Shown piece after piece: positions 1 to 8,154 of a DNA stretch of 39,652 nucleotides. The notes below the pieces were generated by a model that searched no databases, was not told the origin of the DNA, and saw nothing but the letters and a program-made list of their open reading frames with translations. Source of the stretch: an uncultured Acinetobacter sp. (GTDB lineage: Bacteria > Pseudomonadota > Gammaproteobacteria > Pseudomonadales > Moraxellaceae); NCBI RefSeq assembly GCF_947624825.1, contig NZ_CANQLZ010000025.1:1-39652 (forward strand), read 5' to 3'. Position numbers and translations under genes: made by a program. Numbering within the stretch: position 1 is the first letter of the stretch; the number at the start of each line of letters is the position of its first letter.

Positions 1-15
1 TTCGCAAGAGATCTA
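1..15 (+). repeat. Extra copy of the IS terminal sequence (direct repeat of 63-77)
   Basis: TTCGCAAGAGATCTA occurs at 1-15 and again, same orientation, at 63-77. In the copy at the other contig edge the transposase tail is instead preceded by a normal coding context (GGTCTAAG). So the left edge is either one IS end joined to a truncated second copy, or an assembly artefact at the contig end. Confidence 0.6.
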
Positions 16-77
16 ATGAATTTAATTGCTGGAATGGTGAATTGGATGCTCTTAAATTAACTTTCGCAAGAGATCTA
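15..77 (+). mobile_element. Right end of an insertion sequence (transposase 3' end plus terminal repeat)
   Basis: These 63 bases are identical to the reverse complement of 39580-39642. They hold the last codons of a transposase, ending LIAGMVNWMLLN and a TAA stop at 58-60, followed by the terminal sequence CTTTCGCAAGAGATCTA. The conserved LRxNLIAG-like tail recalls IS5-family transposases, which is a tentative assignment. The base after GAGAT reads CTAG here and CTAA at the other copy, which would fit a YTAR-type target duplication. Only the right end is inside the window. Confidence 0.75.
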
Positions 78-340
78 GTATTAAACGTTTAATGTTTATT
101 CAGCGTTGTCGGGCTTTAGATATGTCTTTACTCGAAATTCAAACTTTACTTGATCTAGAGCAGCAACCCAATGCCAATTGCAGTGCTGTAAATCAATTGA
201 TTCAGCAACATTTAATTGAATTGGATCAGAAGATCGTAGCACTCACTGCGCTACGCCAACACTTACAGCAGCTTAATCAAAGTTGCCAAGTACCCAATAC
301 CATTGACCATTGTCAAATTTTAAAAATCCTTGAGCAATAA
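77..340 (+). pseudogene. cadR: cadR-like MerR-family metal-responsive regulator, N-terminal part lost to IS insertion
   Basis: The open frame runs from the IS junction (IKRLMFIQRCRALDMSLLEI) to a TAA at 338-340. This matches the second half of CadR/PbrR-type MerR regulators, which sense Cd(II) or Pb(II) and activate efflux genes. The dimerisation helix and the metal-site cysteines are visible (NxxCSAVN, then SCQ and HCQILKIL near the end). The winged-helix DNA-binding half, about 45-50 residues, is absent, and the IS end abuts the break. The first internal ATG (92) would give an 82-residue product that cannot bind DNA, so it is very probably inactive. No metal-efflux gene is seen next to it; any such gene would lie beyond the IS. 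Confidence 0.85.
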
Positions 341-365
341 AAAACCGAAGCATGCTTCGGTTTTA
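341..365. terminator. Bidirectional intrinsic terminator between cadR and the lipoprotein pair
   Basis: AAAACCGAAG/CTTCGGTTTT forms a 10-bp stem with a 4-base loop. It has an A-run on one side and T-run on the other, so it can stop the cadR remnant from the left and the lipoprotein genes from the right. Confidence 0.85.
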
Positions 366-381
366 ATTTGGTGATGCTGTA

Positions 382-564
382 TTAGCGAATACGTCCTTCT
401 TGATTAGCATAACCGCTACAATTTGCCCCGCCACCTATAACAAAACCACGTTCTGCTTGGCAAGAACCAATCATTTTACCTTGAGAGTCATAGGTGGTTA
501 CAGTAGATGCACAACCTGTTAACGCCAATGCAGTGAATGCCAATAACATCATTTTTTTCATCAT
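382..564 (-). CDS. Small lipoprotein, paralogue of the upstream gene
   Basis: A 60-residue protein starting MMKKMMLLAF, with a type II signal peptide and lipobox LTGC near residue 18, so a lipid-anchored envelope protein is expected. The mature part has TVTTYDSQGKMIGSC followed by GGGANCSGYANQEGRIR, with two further cysteines. I choose the ATG at 562-564 because GGGGA sits just upstream; an ATG three codons earlier overlaps that site. It shares the VTYDxxGxxxGSCxA and ASCxGYA patterns with the gene at 573-833, so the two are tandem duplicates in one short operon. Function unknown. Confidence 0.75.
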   Translation of the reverse strand: MMKKMMLLAFTALALTGCASTVTTYDSQGKMIGSCQAERGFVIGGGANCSGYANQEGRIR

Positions 565-572
565 ATTCCCCA

Positions 573-833
573 TTAATGTGTCGCCAACTGCACTTTGGCA
601 GTGGGTGGTAAAGCTAAAAGTTCAAGTTGACCGTTGGATTTAATTTTGGCAAAACGTAGCTTGTCATTGTGCGCATAACCATAACAAGATGCAGCGCCTT
701 GAATAGGTGTTAAAAAAGACGTTGCTTTACACGAACCCGTCACAGTGCCATGCTGATCATAGGTCACAACCTTTGCACTACACCCCATCAACAGAAGGCT
801 CGTCGCCAAGATCAATATTTTATTTTTGAGCAT
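573..833 (-). CDS. Small lipoprotein, first of a tandem pair
   Basis: An 86-residue protein starting MLKNKILILATSLLLMGC. The lipobox LMGC makes Cys18 the likely lipidated residue. The mature part carries VVTYDQHGTVTGSCKA and AASCYGYAHNDKLRFAKI, then a tail rich in hydrophobic residues. The ATG at 831-833 is preferred because GGGGA lies 7 bases upstream; a longer frame begins at a TTG without a ribosome site. The next gene starts 9 bases downstream, so the pair is probably co-transcribed. It belongs to no family I can name with confidence, and the function is unknown. Confidence 0.75.
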   Translation of the reverse strand: MLKNKILILATSLLLMGCSAKVVTYDQHGTVTGSCKATSFLTPIQGAASCYGYAHNDKLRFAKIKSNGQLELLALPPTAKVQLATH

Positions 834-854
834 AATTTCCCCAAATTGTGGCAA

Positions 855-1192
855 AAATGAAGGCTAACTTTGTTATCAATAATTAGCATTGTAATTGAAT
901 GTTATTTTTTGTAAAGATATTTTCAGGCGATTTACAATCAACAAGAAAACCACCTAATTCATTGTAATTTAATTTATTTTACTTATTAAACTGCTTCACA
1001 TTTTTAGCAAAATTGGCGTTTAAATTGGCACATAATTCCGAGTTTCTTACTCGGTTGAATTAAAATTGAAAAGCTTTACAATAAAACCATATATTTTATA
1101 TGCCTTTATAGAAATATGCATTTTCTCAGAGCTACAACAACAATAAATAGCCATTTACATAGTCTATTGGGGAAGACTGTTTAAGATGGCAT
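855..1192. other. Intergenic region without a gene
   Basis: About 340 AT-rich bases between the lipoprotein pair and the ahpF terminator. No open frame with a ribosome site is visible on either strand. It contains one clear hairpin at 1038-1054 (CCGAGT, 5-base loop, ACTCGG). The promoter of the lipoprotein pair must lie in its left part, but I see no convincing hexamers. Confidence 0.5.
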
Positions 1193-1230
1193 AAAAAAAG
1201 GAACTTGGGTGTTAGCGTCCAAAGTTCCTA
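1193..1230 (-). terminator. Intrinsic terminator downstream of ahpF
   Basis: On the minus strand AGGAACTTTGG pairs with CCCAAGTTCCT (one mismatch) and is followed by seven T residues. It lies about 80 bases after the ahpF stop. Confidence 0.8.
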
Positions 1231-1266
1231 TAAAAACAAGCAAATGACAATCATAAACTTGCGCAT

Positions 1267-1296
1267 AGGTCAGTGTGTTTGGGGACACACTGACCT
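1267..1296. repeat. Perfect 12-bp hairpin after ahpF
   Basis: AGGTCAGTGTGT and ACACACTGACCT are perfect complements around a 6-base loop, 16 bases past the ahpF stop codon. There is no T-run directly after it on the minus strand. It looks like a 3' stabilising stem ahead of the real terminator rather than a terminator itself. Confidence 0.7.
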
Positions 1297-1311
1297 GATT
1301 TTATTGTTGGC

Positions 1312-2877
1312 TTATTGCCCAGATCGGATGATGTAATCAAATGCCGACAGTGATGCTTTAGCACCTTCACCTGTGGCAATGATGATTTGCTTGTACGGCA
1401 CGGTGGTACAGTCACCTGCAGCAAATACACCTTTGACATTGGTTTCGTTGCGATCGTTAATCACAATCTCACCACGGTTTGAAAGTTCAACCGCTGTGTC
1501 TTTTAAGAAATCTGTATTTGGCAATAAACCAATTTGTACAAAGATCCCTGCCAATTCAACCGTGTGTTCCACATCAGTTGCACGGTCTTTGTATTTCAAG
1601 GCTGTGACTTGTGAACCATCACCTACCACTTCGGTAGATAAGGCATTTTTGATCACTGTGGTGTTGGGTAAGCTGTTTAACTTGTCTTGCAACACTTGGT
1701 CGGCACGTAGCTTGGTGTCAAATTCCACCAATGTGACATGCTCAACAATCCCTGCTAAGTCAATGGCAGCTTCCACACCTGAGTTACCGCCACCAATCAC
1801 CGCAACACGTTTGCCTTTAAACAATGGACCATCACAGTGCGGGCAGTACGCTACACCACGCGTAGCATATTCTTTTTCACCCGGCACGTTCATTTGTCTC
1901 CAACGTGCACCGGTTGATAAAATCACGGTCTTAGATTCAAGCTTAGCACCATTTTCAAGTGTCACTTCAACCAAACCATTGGCGGTTTCAGACGCACCTT
2001 TGATGTCAGCAACACGTTGTAGGTTCATGATGTCTACACCATATTCACGAACATGTGCTTCCATTTCTGCGGCAAATTTTGGACCTTGGGTTTTTTGAAT
2101 TGAGGTAAAGTTCTCAATGTCCAGGGTGTCCATCACTTGACCACCCATGCGCTCAGCCACAATACCGGTTTTAATGCCTTTACGTGCCGCATAAATGGCA
2201 GAGGTATTGCCCGCAGGGCCACCACCAATCACCAACACATCAAACGCGTCTTTGGCATTTAACTTGGCAGCATCTTTTTGTGCTGCATTGGTGTCAAGTT
2301 TTGCCACGATCTCTTCTAAAGTCATACGACCTTGACCAATGTGTTGACCATCTTGGAACACCATTGGAACGGCCATGATTTTGCGTTCTTCAACTTCGTC
2401 TTGGAAGAAAGCACCATCAATCATGGTGGCTGTTGCACCCGGATTGTAAATGGCAATCAGGTTTAAGGCTTGCACCACATCTGGACAGTTGTGGCAGCTT
2501 AAAGACACAAATACGTCAAAATTAGACTTCACACCGAGTTCTTTGATTGAAGTTAACACTTCATCAGAGACTTTTGGTGCATAACCTGAGGTTTGTAGCA
2601 ATGCTAAGATCAATGACGTGAACTCATGGCCCATTGGCAAGCCTGCAAAGAATACACGCGGTTCTTCGCCTGCTTTTGCAATACCAAAGCTTGGGGCACG
2701 GCTATTTTTGCCATCAAAACGTGCAGTAACCAAATCAGACAATGCTGCAACTTCTTCAACCAATTCTTTGATTTTGGCAGATTTGTCTGAGTCGTTTAAA
2801 GTTGCCACCAATTCGATGGGACCTTCTAGGCGTTCTAAAAGGGCTTTTAATTGCGCTGAAGTATTTTGATCTAACAT
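1312..2877 (-). CDS. ahpF: Alkyl hydroperoxide reductase subunit F
   Basis: A 521-residue cytosolic flavoprotein, the same length as E. coli AhpF. It passes electrons from NADH through FAD and two disulfide centres to the peroxiredoxin AhpC, to reduce organic peroxides and H2O2. Seen in order: the N-terminal double thioredoxin-fold domain with Cys128-His-Asn-Cys131, the FAD-binding GGGPAG near 218-223, and the thioredoxin-reductase-type Cys345-Pro-His-Cys348. The NAD-binding [10 protein letters not shown] follows. The ATG at 2875-2877 is chosen because GGAG lies 9 bases upstream and the protein then aligns from MLDQNT; an upstream in-frame extension has no ribosome site. ahpC is not adjacent. 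OxyR control is usual for the family but I cannot assign a site. Confidence 0.95.
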   Translation of the reverse strand: MLDQNTSAQLKALLERLEGPIELVATLNDSDKSAKIKELVEEVAALSDLVTARFDGKNSRAPSFGIAKAGEEPRVFFAGLPMGHEFTSLILALLQTSGYAPKVSDEVLTSIKELGVKSNFDVFVSLSCHNCPDVVQALNLIAIYNPGATATMIDGAFFQDEVEERKIMAVPMVFQDGQHIGQGRMTLEEIVAKLDTNAAQKDAAKLNAKDAFDVLVIGGGPAGNTSAIYAARKGIKTGIVAERMGGQVMDTLDIENFTSIQKTQGPKFAAEMEAHVREYGVDIMNLQRVADIKGASETANGLVEVTLENGAKLESKTVILSTGARWRQMNVPGEKEYATRGVAYCPHCDGPLFKGKRVAVIGGGNSGVEAAIDLAGIVEHVTLVEFDTKLRADQVLQDKLNSLPNTTVIKNALSTEVVGDGSQVTALKYKDRATDVEHTVELAGIFVQIGLLPNTDFLKDTAVELSNRGEIVINDRNETNVKGVFAAGDCTTVPYKQIIIATGEGAKASLSAFDYIIRSGQ

Positions 2878-3019
2878 GGCTAACGTCTCCAAAGGAGTAA
2901 AATTATCTTTTCTTAATGCCATGATAAAAACAAATATAAGAAAGGTAAAACAGTTAGTTTTTATGAGTTTAATCGTTTTTTTAAATAAAAGTACACATCC
3001 TTGTGTCACTCAATTCATT

Positions 3020-3937
3020 TTAAGCAGTTAAGCGTTGTTCAATACGTTGCACACGACGTTTAAAATATTGTCCCAGTAACCAAAATAAAACACTTAATCC
3101 TAACCAAAGCCCTCCACTGATTATCAATAAGGTTGCAAGTTGTTGCTGACGTTGCTCGGCATGTGTCACTTCAGGCTGCAATGCCTGAGTCACTGGGGTC
3201 ACAGTACGAGCGTAGAGCTGCTGTTGCATGCTCCATAATTGTTTAGGATCAAATCCATACTGATCAAAGCGAGGATCGTACTGCTCGGCGGTGACTAAAT
3301 GTTGTAGATAAGGCTTGGCTGTGACTAAATCAGCAGGCTGTTGTAAAAGTGCCGTTTGTGCCAATAAATAAGCCTGAACAATACTTGGCGTTTGACTACC
3401 CTGTAGCTGCTGATAAATCTCACTGTCAGAAATTTGTTGAGAATAACTGGTTAAGCCTTGGTAAAACTCAGATTGATCTTGATTTAGATCATGTTGCACA
3501 TAGGTCAAACCCGACCACAACAGCATAAATGCAAGTAACCAACCTACAAATTTCAGTACAAAAGATTGAAAGCGCACGTAAAAAAAGCGTAGTTTTTTTA
3601 ACAGATACACCATAAAAAATGCACCCACAAATGACACACAGACTTTAAAAATTAGCCACGCAAACCAACCCAGTAAACTCATAAAGTAGTCTTGCTCGGT
3701 GTTAATCAAGCCAATATGCTCAGCACTGATTGGAATATGGAGCTGTTTTAATTCATGATACAGACCAAAAAAGCTGTAAACCAAATCATGCTGTAAAAAA
3801 CTAGTGATAAACGTCGCAATCAACAAACTAGCTGCTGCTAAAAACAACCAATTAAAATGCCGTTGGCGTTTTTTTAAGGTTTTTATGCCACTTTTTAATT
3901 CATTTGGTGGCATCACCACAGGACCAATTTGGGTCAA
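3020..3937 (-). CDS. Four-helix membrane protein, third gene of the TelA operon
   Basis: A 305-residue inner-membrane protein of unknown function. Hydrophobic segments lie near residues 29-48, 89-112, 126-145 and 267-290. A Gln-rich soluble stretch of about 120 residues separates the third and fourth, and the tail is basic (KRRVQRIEQR). I choose a TTG start (3935-3937) because a perfect AGGAGG lies 6 bases upstream. That site begins inside the TAG stop of telA (3948-3950), which suggests translational coupling. A GTG further upstream would overlap telA by 35 bases and lacks a ribosome site. Its place after two TelA-type genes suggests a membrane partner for them; this is inference. Confidence 0.75.
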   Translation of the reverse strand: MTQIGPVVMPPNELKSGIKTLKKRQRHFNWLFLAAASLLIATFITSFLQHDLVYSFFGLYHELKQLHIPISAEHIGLINTEQDYFMSLLGWFAWLIFKVCVSFVGAFFMVYLLKKLRFFYVRFQSFVLKFVGWLLAFMLLWSGLTYVQHDLNQDQSEFYQGLTSYSQQISDSEIYQQLQGSQTPSIVQAYLLAQTALLQQPADLVTAKPYLQHLVTAEQYDPRFDQYGFDPKQLWSMQQQLYARTVTPVTQALQPEVTHAEQRQQQLATLLIISGGLWLGLSVLFWLLGQYFKRRVQRIEQRLTA

Positions 3938-3947
3938 GATCAGCCTC

Positions 3948-5069
3948 CTACGGTTTTTGCTGTAATTGTGGACTTGAATCACGCACTAAATGATCTAAAT
4001 CCTGCTGCAGTTGACGCAAACGTGTACTGGCTTGTGCACGTTTTTCTAGCCCTTGCTTTTGAATCTCAATCACATCATTTACAGTTTTAATTAAGGTGGT
4101 CTGCACATGCTCTAAGGTGTCTATATCAATCACAGAACGTTGATTGGCACGTGCGGTATCGACTGAATTTTGATGCAATAACTCAGCGTTACGACGCAAT
4201 AAGGCATTGGTTGCATCATCAATCGCATTGGCAAGTTGTACGCTATTTTTTTGTTCATTGAGTGAAATCGCCAAACTAATTTGGTTTTTCCATGCCGGTA
4301 AAGTAATGTTTTTAATGGCATAAAACTTATCCACCAACATTAAATTATTTGATTGGATAATTCGGATCATTGGCAAAGTTTGCATCGCAGATTGTTGCAA
4401 AATCTGTAAATCACTCACCCGTTTTTCTAAATTATTGGCCACATGATTTAAATCATAGAGCTGCTGCGTGGTTTGTGGATCACTCGGTGCTGTGGCAAGT
4501 GACGCAATGTTTTGCTGCAACTGTTGCTGCTTGAGCTGACCTGCCGCAATATACACACCAAGCTGTTTATACTCTTGCTGTACACCGCTAAACATCTGCT
4601 CTAAAGTTGCCACGCGTTGCTGCAAGCCATGTTGTGAGGTATCTACCTCTTTAACCAATTGATCAATTTGCGCTTTGGTGTCTTGAAAATTCTGCTCAAA
4701 ACTTTGTTTAGCCGTTTTTACTTTGTCAAACAAGCCACCTAAAAAGCCACTACGTTTTTTGGGATGCAGTAAACTTGCAGTATTGAGCTGCTGCGCCACT
4801 TGAACGACTTGATTGAGCTTTTGTCCTGTTTCGTCTAAATCTTTATGATTGACCAAGCTCAACAATTCATCCGTATAGCTTGCTGTTTGAGTGGCAATAT
4901 TTTTACCATATTCTGCCACACGATGCTGATCAATCTCATCAAGCTCGGCTGCTGCTTGCAACACGGCGTCAAAATCACTGGCTTGTAGACCTAGCTCACT
5001 TAAATTTAAACGCTGAAAATCCTGTTCGGTTGCGGTGACCACTGCAATTTTATGTTGAAAATCGGTCAT
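3948..5069 (-). CDS. telA: TelA-family protein (toxic-anion resistance family)
   Basis: A 373-residue, mostly helical cytosolic protein matching the TelA/KlaA family, named for plasmid tellurite resistance and also found in chromosomal stress loci. The family core is visible: a Gly/Phe-rich GFLGGLFDK segment near 108-116, long coiled coils at about 120-230, the LPMIRIIQSNN segment near 232-242, and LPAWKNQ near 257-263. A conserved NAIDDATNALLRRNAE follows near 281-296. GAGGTAAGT precedes the ATG. It is the middle gene of a three-gene operon (5093-5875, this gene, 3020-3937). No terC/terD genes lie nearby, so a direct role in tellurite resistance is unproven. Confidence 0.85.
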   Translation of the reverse strand: MTDFQHKIAVVTATEQDFQRLNLSELGLQASDFDAVLQAAAELDEIDQHRVAEYGKNIATQTASYTDELLSLVNHKDLDETGQKLNQVVQVAQQLNTASLLHPKKRSGFLGGLFDKVKTAKQSFEQNFQDTKAQIDQLVKEVDTSQHGLQQRVATLEQMFSGVQQEYKQLGVYIAAGQLKQQQLQQNIASLATAPSDPQTTQQLYDLNHVANNLEKRVSDLQILQQSAMQTLPMIRIIQSNNLMLVDKFYAIKNITLPAWKNQISLAISLNEQKNSVQLANAIDDATNALLRRNAELLHQNSVDTARANQRSVIDIDTLEHVQTTLIKTVNDVIEIQKQGLEKRAQASTRLRQLQQDLDHLVRDSSPQLQQKP

Positions 5070-5092
5070 ACTTACCTCGAATGTGAAGAAGA

Positions 5093-5875
5093 CTATGTGC
5101 TGTGCTCTAAAGCATGTTTTAAGGTTTTAATGAGGCGATTTCGACTCGTATCAAGGGCATCAAGCTGATGATTGTGTTGTGCTTGAGTCTGTTGCAGGTG
5201 ATGTTTCCATGCCGGTAACAACACTTGTTCAGCTTCTAAAAAACGGTCTAACAATGTCAGCGATAATTGCTGTGACACATACATTTGCTGCATAGCAAGA
5301 TCATTACTGGCTTGCAATGTTTCTAAGGTATTAATTTTTTTAGATAAACGTTGAGTAAATTGATCAAGCGGATGTTGCTGTTGAACAAACTTAGGATACT
5401 CAACCATAAACTCTTTGGCTGCTTTAATGTATTGCCCCATCTGTTCACGTAAGCCAGTTAATTGCCGATAACGCGCCTCAGATTTTTGTATTTCAATTTG
5501 TAATTGAGCACTTAAATCATGACTACGTGCAATCAGGCGCTCAAGCTGTTGATAATACCCGATCTGTTGAGAAGCATAATCTAAATCACTGCCCAACCAA
5601 CGCTGCACGCGATTAAAGCGCTTAGGCTGCATGTATTTTTGAGCATCATTTAAAGCATGAATCAAGGCTTGAATACTGTGGCTAAAATCTTGGGTCAGTT
5701 TGGCATCAACCCCATTGAGTAACACAGCTTGTGCCTGCACCACACGCGCGGCATAGTGCTGCAATTGACTATGATCATGTAATAGCGGTACAAGTTCTTG
5801 CCGCTTAATCTGCAATCGCTGGTCATCATGACCTTGCATCTCAGACAACGGAGTCAATTGCTGTAAATATGCCAT
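5093..5875 (-). CDS. Diverged short TelA paralogue
   Basis: A 260-residue helical protein, probably cytosolic. It shares with the downstream TelA protein the pattern RVQRWLG..., a long coiled coil ending GQYIKAAKE, then LETLQASNDLAM and LLDRF...LLPAWK (LPAWK at 220-224 here, 257-261 in TelA). It is therefore a shortened, diverged TelA-like protein rather than an unrelated one. This is my alignment by eye. The ATG at 5873-5875 is chosen; an in-frame TTG six codons upstream is possible, and a GGGGA lies 11 bases before the ATG. The gap to telA is 23 bases. Confidence 0.7.
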   Translation of the reverse strand: MAYLQQLTPLSEMQGHDDQRLQIKRQELVPLLHDHSQLQHYAARVVQAQAVLLNGVDAKLTQDFSHSIQALIHALNDAQKYMQPKRFNRVQRWLGSDLDYASQQIGYYQQLERLIARSHDLSAQLQIEIQKSEARYRQLTGLREQMGQYIKAAKEFMVEYPKFVQQQHPLDQFTQRLSKKINTLETLQASNDLAMQQMYVSQQLSLTLLDRFLEAEQVLLPAWKHHLQQTQAQHNHQLDALDTSRNRLIKTLKHALEHST

Positions 5876-6084
5876 ATCGACTTTAATCCCCAAACTGACT
5901 TACTGATATTACGCGATTGATGCCAATTGTGATGTTGCATTTTGCAATTTTAATGACCGACCCAAGTCCCCCCACCACTTCACTGTAACCTATTTAAAGC
6001 TATGATAATCGAGTCAGCTGAAGTGAAGCTGAAGATAAAAAAATAAAATGTAAGTGATGCAAGAAAAATTAAGTATGCAGCCTA

Positions 6085-6118
6085 GATGATGTAAAAGTGT
6101 AGTTCTACATCATCTTTT
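6085..6118. terminator. Possible hairpin terminator after rnk
   Basis: GATGATGTA and TACATCATC form a 9-bp stem with a 12-base loop. The T-run (TTTT) is on the plus strand, whereas rnk ends from the other side at 6140. Use as an rnk terminator is therefore uncertain. Confidence 0.4.
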
Positions 6119-6139
6119 CAAAGGATTAACCTGAGATGC

Positions 6140-6547
6140 TTATAAAAAGTCGCCTTCACGCTCTGGCTGAAACAGAACTTTTTCAATTTTAACTTGCATC
6201 AAATGTCCATCAGGTTGTGGCCATTGAATGTGTTGCCCTTCGCTTAAACCTAAAATTGCAGCCCCAATCGGTGCTACAACATTAACCTGATTTTTCTCGC
6301 CTTTAAAGTCATGTGGATACACCAAAACCACTTCAGTTGGTTCAGCACTTTGACCAATGGTAATCAACACACGTGCATTCATACTCACCACATTAGCAGG
6401 TACATCTTGAGGATTGACCACAGTGGCACGCGCCAATTCATCTTCTAGATGCTGCATAGTGGGGGTGAGCTGTGGTTGGTGCTCTAACATGGTTTCTAAA
6501 CGATTTAAATCTTGCTCAGAGATAATAATCTGCGGTTTTTGTATCAT
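6140..6547 (-). CDS. rnk: Rnk, regulator of nucleoside diphosphate kinase (GreA/GreB C-terminal fold)
   Basis: A 135-residue cytosolic protein of the usual Rnk length. It has a short N-terminal helical arm (SEQDLNRLETML) and a C-terminal FKBP-like domain shared with GreA/GreB (VNVVAPIGAAILGLSEGQHIQW). Rnk binds RNA polymerase in E. coli and affects nucleoside diphosphate kinase levels. Unlike GreA it lacks the long coiled-coil with acidic tip that stimulates transcript cleavage. It stands downstream of glyA, separated by that gene's terminator, so it probably has its own promoter. Confidence 0.9.
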   Translation of the reverse strand: MIQKPQIIISEQDLNRLETMLEHQPQLTPTMQHLEDELARATVVNPQDVPANVVSMNARVLITIGQSAEPTEVVLVYPHDFKGEKNQVNVVAPIGAAILGLSEGQHIQWPQPDGHLMQVKIEKVLFQPEREGDFL

Positions 6548-6623
6548 GTTTGTTCTCTTGTTATTTGGTCGTTGCTATGAGTTATAGCAGATAATTAAGC
6601 CAAAGAAAGACTTTGTTGGGTAC

Positions 6624-6654
6624 ATAAAAAAAGCCCCCTTGAGGGGGCTTTTCT
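6624..6654 (-). terminator. Terminator of glyA
   Basis: AAGCCCCC/GGGGGCTT stem with a 4-base TTGA loop and a 7-base T-run on the minus strand, starting 12 bases after the glyA stop. Confidence 0.9.
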
Positions 6655-6665
6655 CAAGTTGACAC

Positions 6666-7919
6666 TTATTTTGCGTAAACTGGGAATTTAGCGCATACAG
6701 TTTCAACCTTCGCTTTCACCGCGTTGATTACAGCTTCGTCGCCTTTCGCATCTAAGATGTCAGCGATCCAACCTGCAAGCTCACGCACTTCAGCTTCACC
6801 AAAACCACGTGTTGTTACTGCTGGTGTACCAATACGGATACCAGAAGTGACAAACGGAGAACGTGGGTCGTTTGGTACAGAGTTTTTGTTTACAGTGATG
6901 TGTGCTGCACCTAACCAAGCATCCGCTTCTTTACCTGTGATGTCTTGTTTGATTAAAGACAATAAGAACAGGTGGTTTTTCGTACCGCCAGACACAACCT
7001 CATAACCGCGTTCAATTAGAACTTCAGCCATCGCTTGTGCATTTTTTACCACTTGTTGTTGGTAATCTTTGTATTCAGGTGCCATTGCTTCTTTAAAGCA
7101 AATTGCTTTTGCAGCAATTGCATGCACCAAAGGACCACCTTGGTTGCCTGGGAATACAGCAGATTGAAGTTTTTTCTCAATCTCTTCGTTGGCTTTTGCA
7201 AGGATTAAACCTGAACGTGGACCACGAAGTGTTTTGTGTGTGGTTGTTGTGGTTACGTCAGCAATTTGTACTGGGCTTGGGTAAACACCAGCTGCAACTA
7301 AACCTGCAACGTGAGCCATATCTACGAATAAATAAGCACCCACTTTATCAGCGATTTCGCGGAAACGGTTCCAATCTACAATTTGGCTGTAAGCTGAGAA
7401 ACCCGCCACGATCATGCGTGGTTTGTGCTCAAGCGCTAAACGCTCAACTTCTTCGTAATCAATTTCGCCAGTTTCAGGGTTTAAACCATACTGAATTGCG
7501 TTATATGTTTTACCAGAGAAGCTTACTTTTGCACCATGCGTTAAGTGACCGCCATGCGCCAAGCTCATACCTAATACAGTATCACCTGGGTTTAAAAGCG
7601 CTAAATAAACAGCTGAGTTTGCTTGAGAACCAGCATGTGGCTGAACGTTAGCATAGTCAGCACCGAAAAGTTCTTTCGCACGGTCAATTGCTAATTGTTC
7701 GATCACGTCTACGTATTCGCAGCCGCCGTAGTAGCGTTTGCCTGGGTAGCCTTCCGCATATTTGTTAGTAAGTTTTGAACCTTGAGCTTCCATGACTGCA
7801 GGTGAGCAGTAGTTTTCTGAAGCGATCAATTCAATATGCGCTTCTTGACGCGCATCTTCTTGAGTGATTGCTTGAGCTAATTCAGGGTCAAATTGTGCAA
7901 TTGAAGTATTGGCAAACAT
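6666..7919 (-). CDS. glyA: Serine hydroxymethyltransferase
   Basis: A 417-residue cytosolic PLP enzyme. It interconverts serine plus tetrahydrofolate with glycine plus 5,10-methylene-THF, the main source of one-carbon units for purines and thymidylate. The PLP lysine is Lys229 in [15 protein letters not shown]. The folate and PLP-binding signatures LIASENY (31-37) and [13 protein letters not shown] (54-66) are intact. AGGACC precedes the ATG. The length is normal for the family. It is monocistronic judging by its own terminator and the extended -10 promoter upstream. Confidence 0.97.
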   Translation of the reverse strand: MFANTSIAQFDPELAQAITQEDARQEAHIELIASENYCSPAVMEAQGSKLTNKYAEGYPGKRYYGGCEYVDVIEQLAIDRAKELFGADYANVQPHAGSQANSAVYLALLNPGDTVLGMSLAHGGHLTHGAKVSFSGKTYNAIQYGLNPETGEIDYEEVERLALEHKPRMIVAGFSAYSQIVDWNRFREIADKVGAYLFVDMAHVAGLVAAGVYPSPVQIADVTTTTTHKTLRGPRSGLILAKANEEIEKKLQSAVFPGNQGGPLVHAIAAKAICFKEAMAPEYKDYQQQVVKNAQAMAEVLIERGYEVVSGGTKNHLFLLSLIKQDITGKEADAWLGAAHITVNKNSVPNDPRSPFVTSGIRIGTPAVTTRGFGEAEVRELAGWIADILDAKGDEAVINAVKAKVETVCAKFPVYAK

Positions 7920-7971
7920 TAGCGAGGTCCTATTAAATTAGGGCTTTTAAGCCGTGCTAAGATTGGGGCGT

Positions 7972-7980
7972 ATTGTAGCA
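7972..7980 (-). promoter_or_regulatory. Extended -10 promoter element of glyA
   Basis: The minus strand reads TGCTACAAT, an extended -10 (TGn plus TACAAT), about 53 bases upstream of the glyA start. No good -35 lies 17 bases further up, as is common for extended -10 promoters. Confidence 0.5.
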
Positions 7981-8154
7981 CGAAGTTTACAAATTTTGAG
8001 AATCAACTTTATCGAGTTTTACATAAAAATTGCGCATACTTTACAAAAAATAGGGAGTTTTGAGTAAAATCAACTTATTGAAAATGCTTTAAAGATTTTT
8101 GAGATGGGCTTAATTGCTGCATTTTTCTTTTAAACTTAATCTTAAGTCCCTTCT

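Noticed and set aside
1373..2098. 241-codon plus-strand frame antisense to ahpF
   Set aside because: Low-complexity Ser/Thr-rich product with no ribosome site, entirely inside a confidently identified gene.
7103..7651. 182-codon plus-strand frame antisense to glyA
   Set aside because: Shadow frame; glyA coding is certain and the product has no protein-like features.
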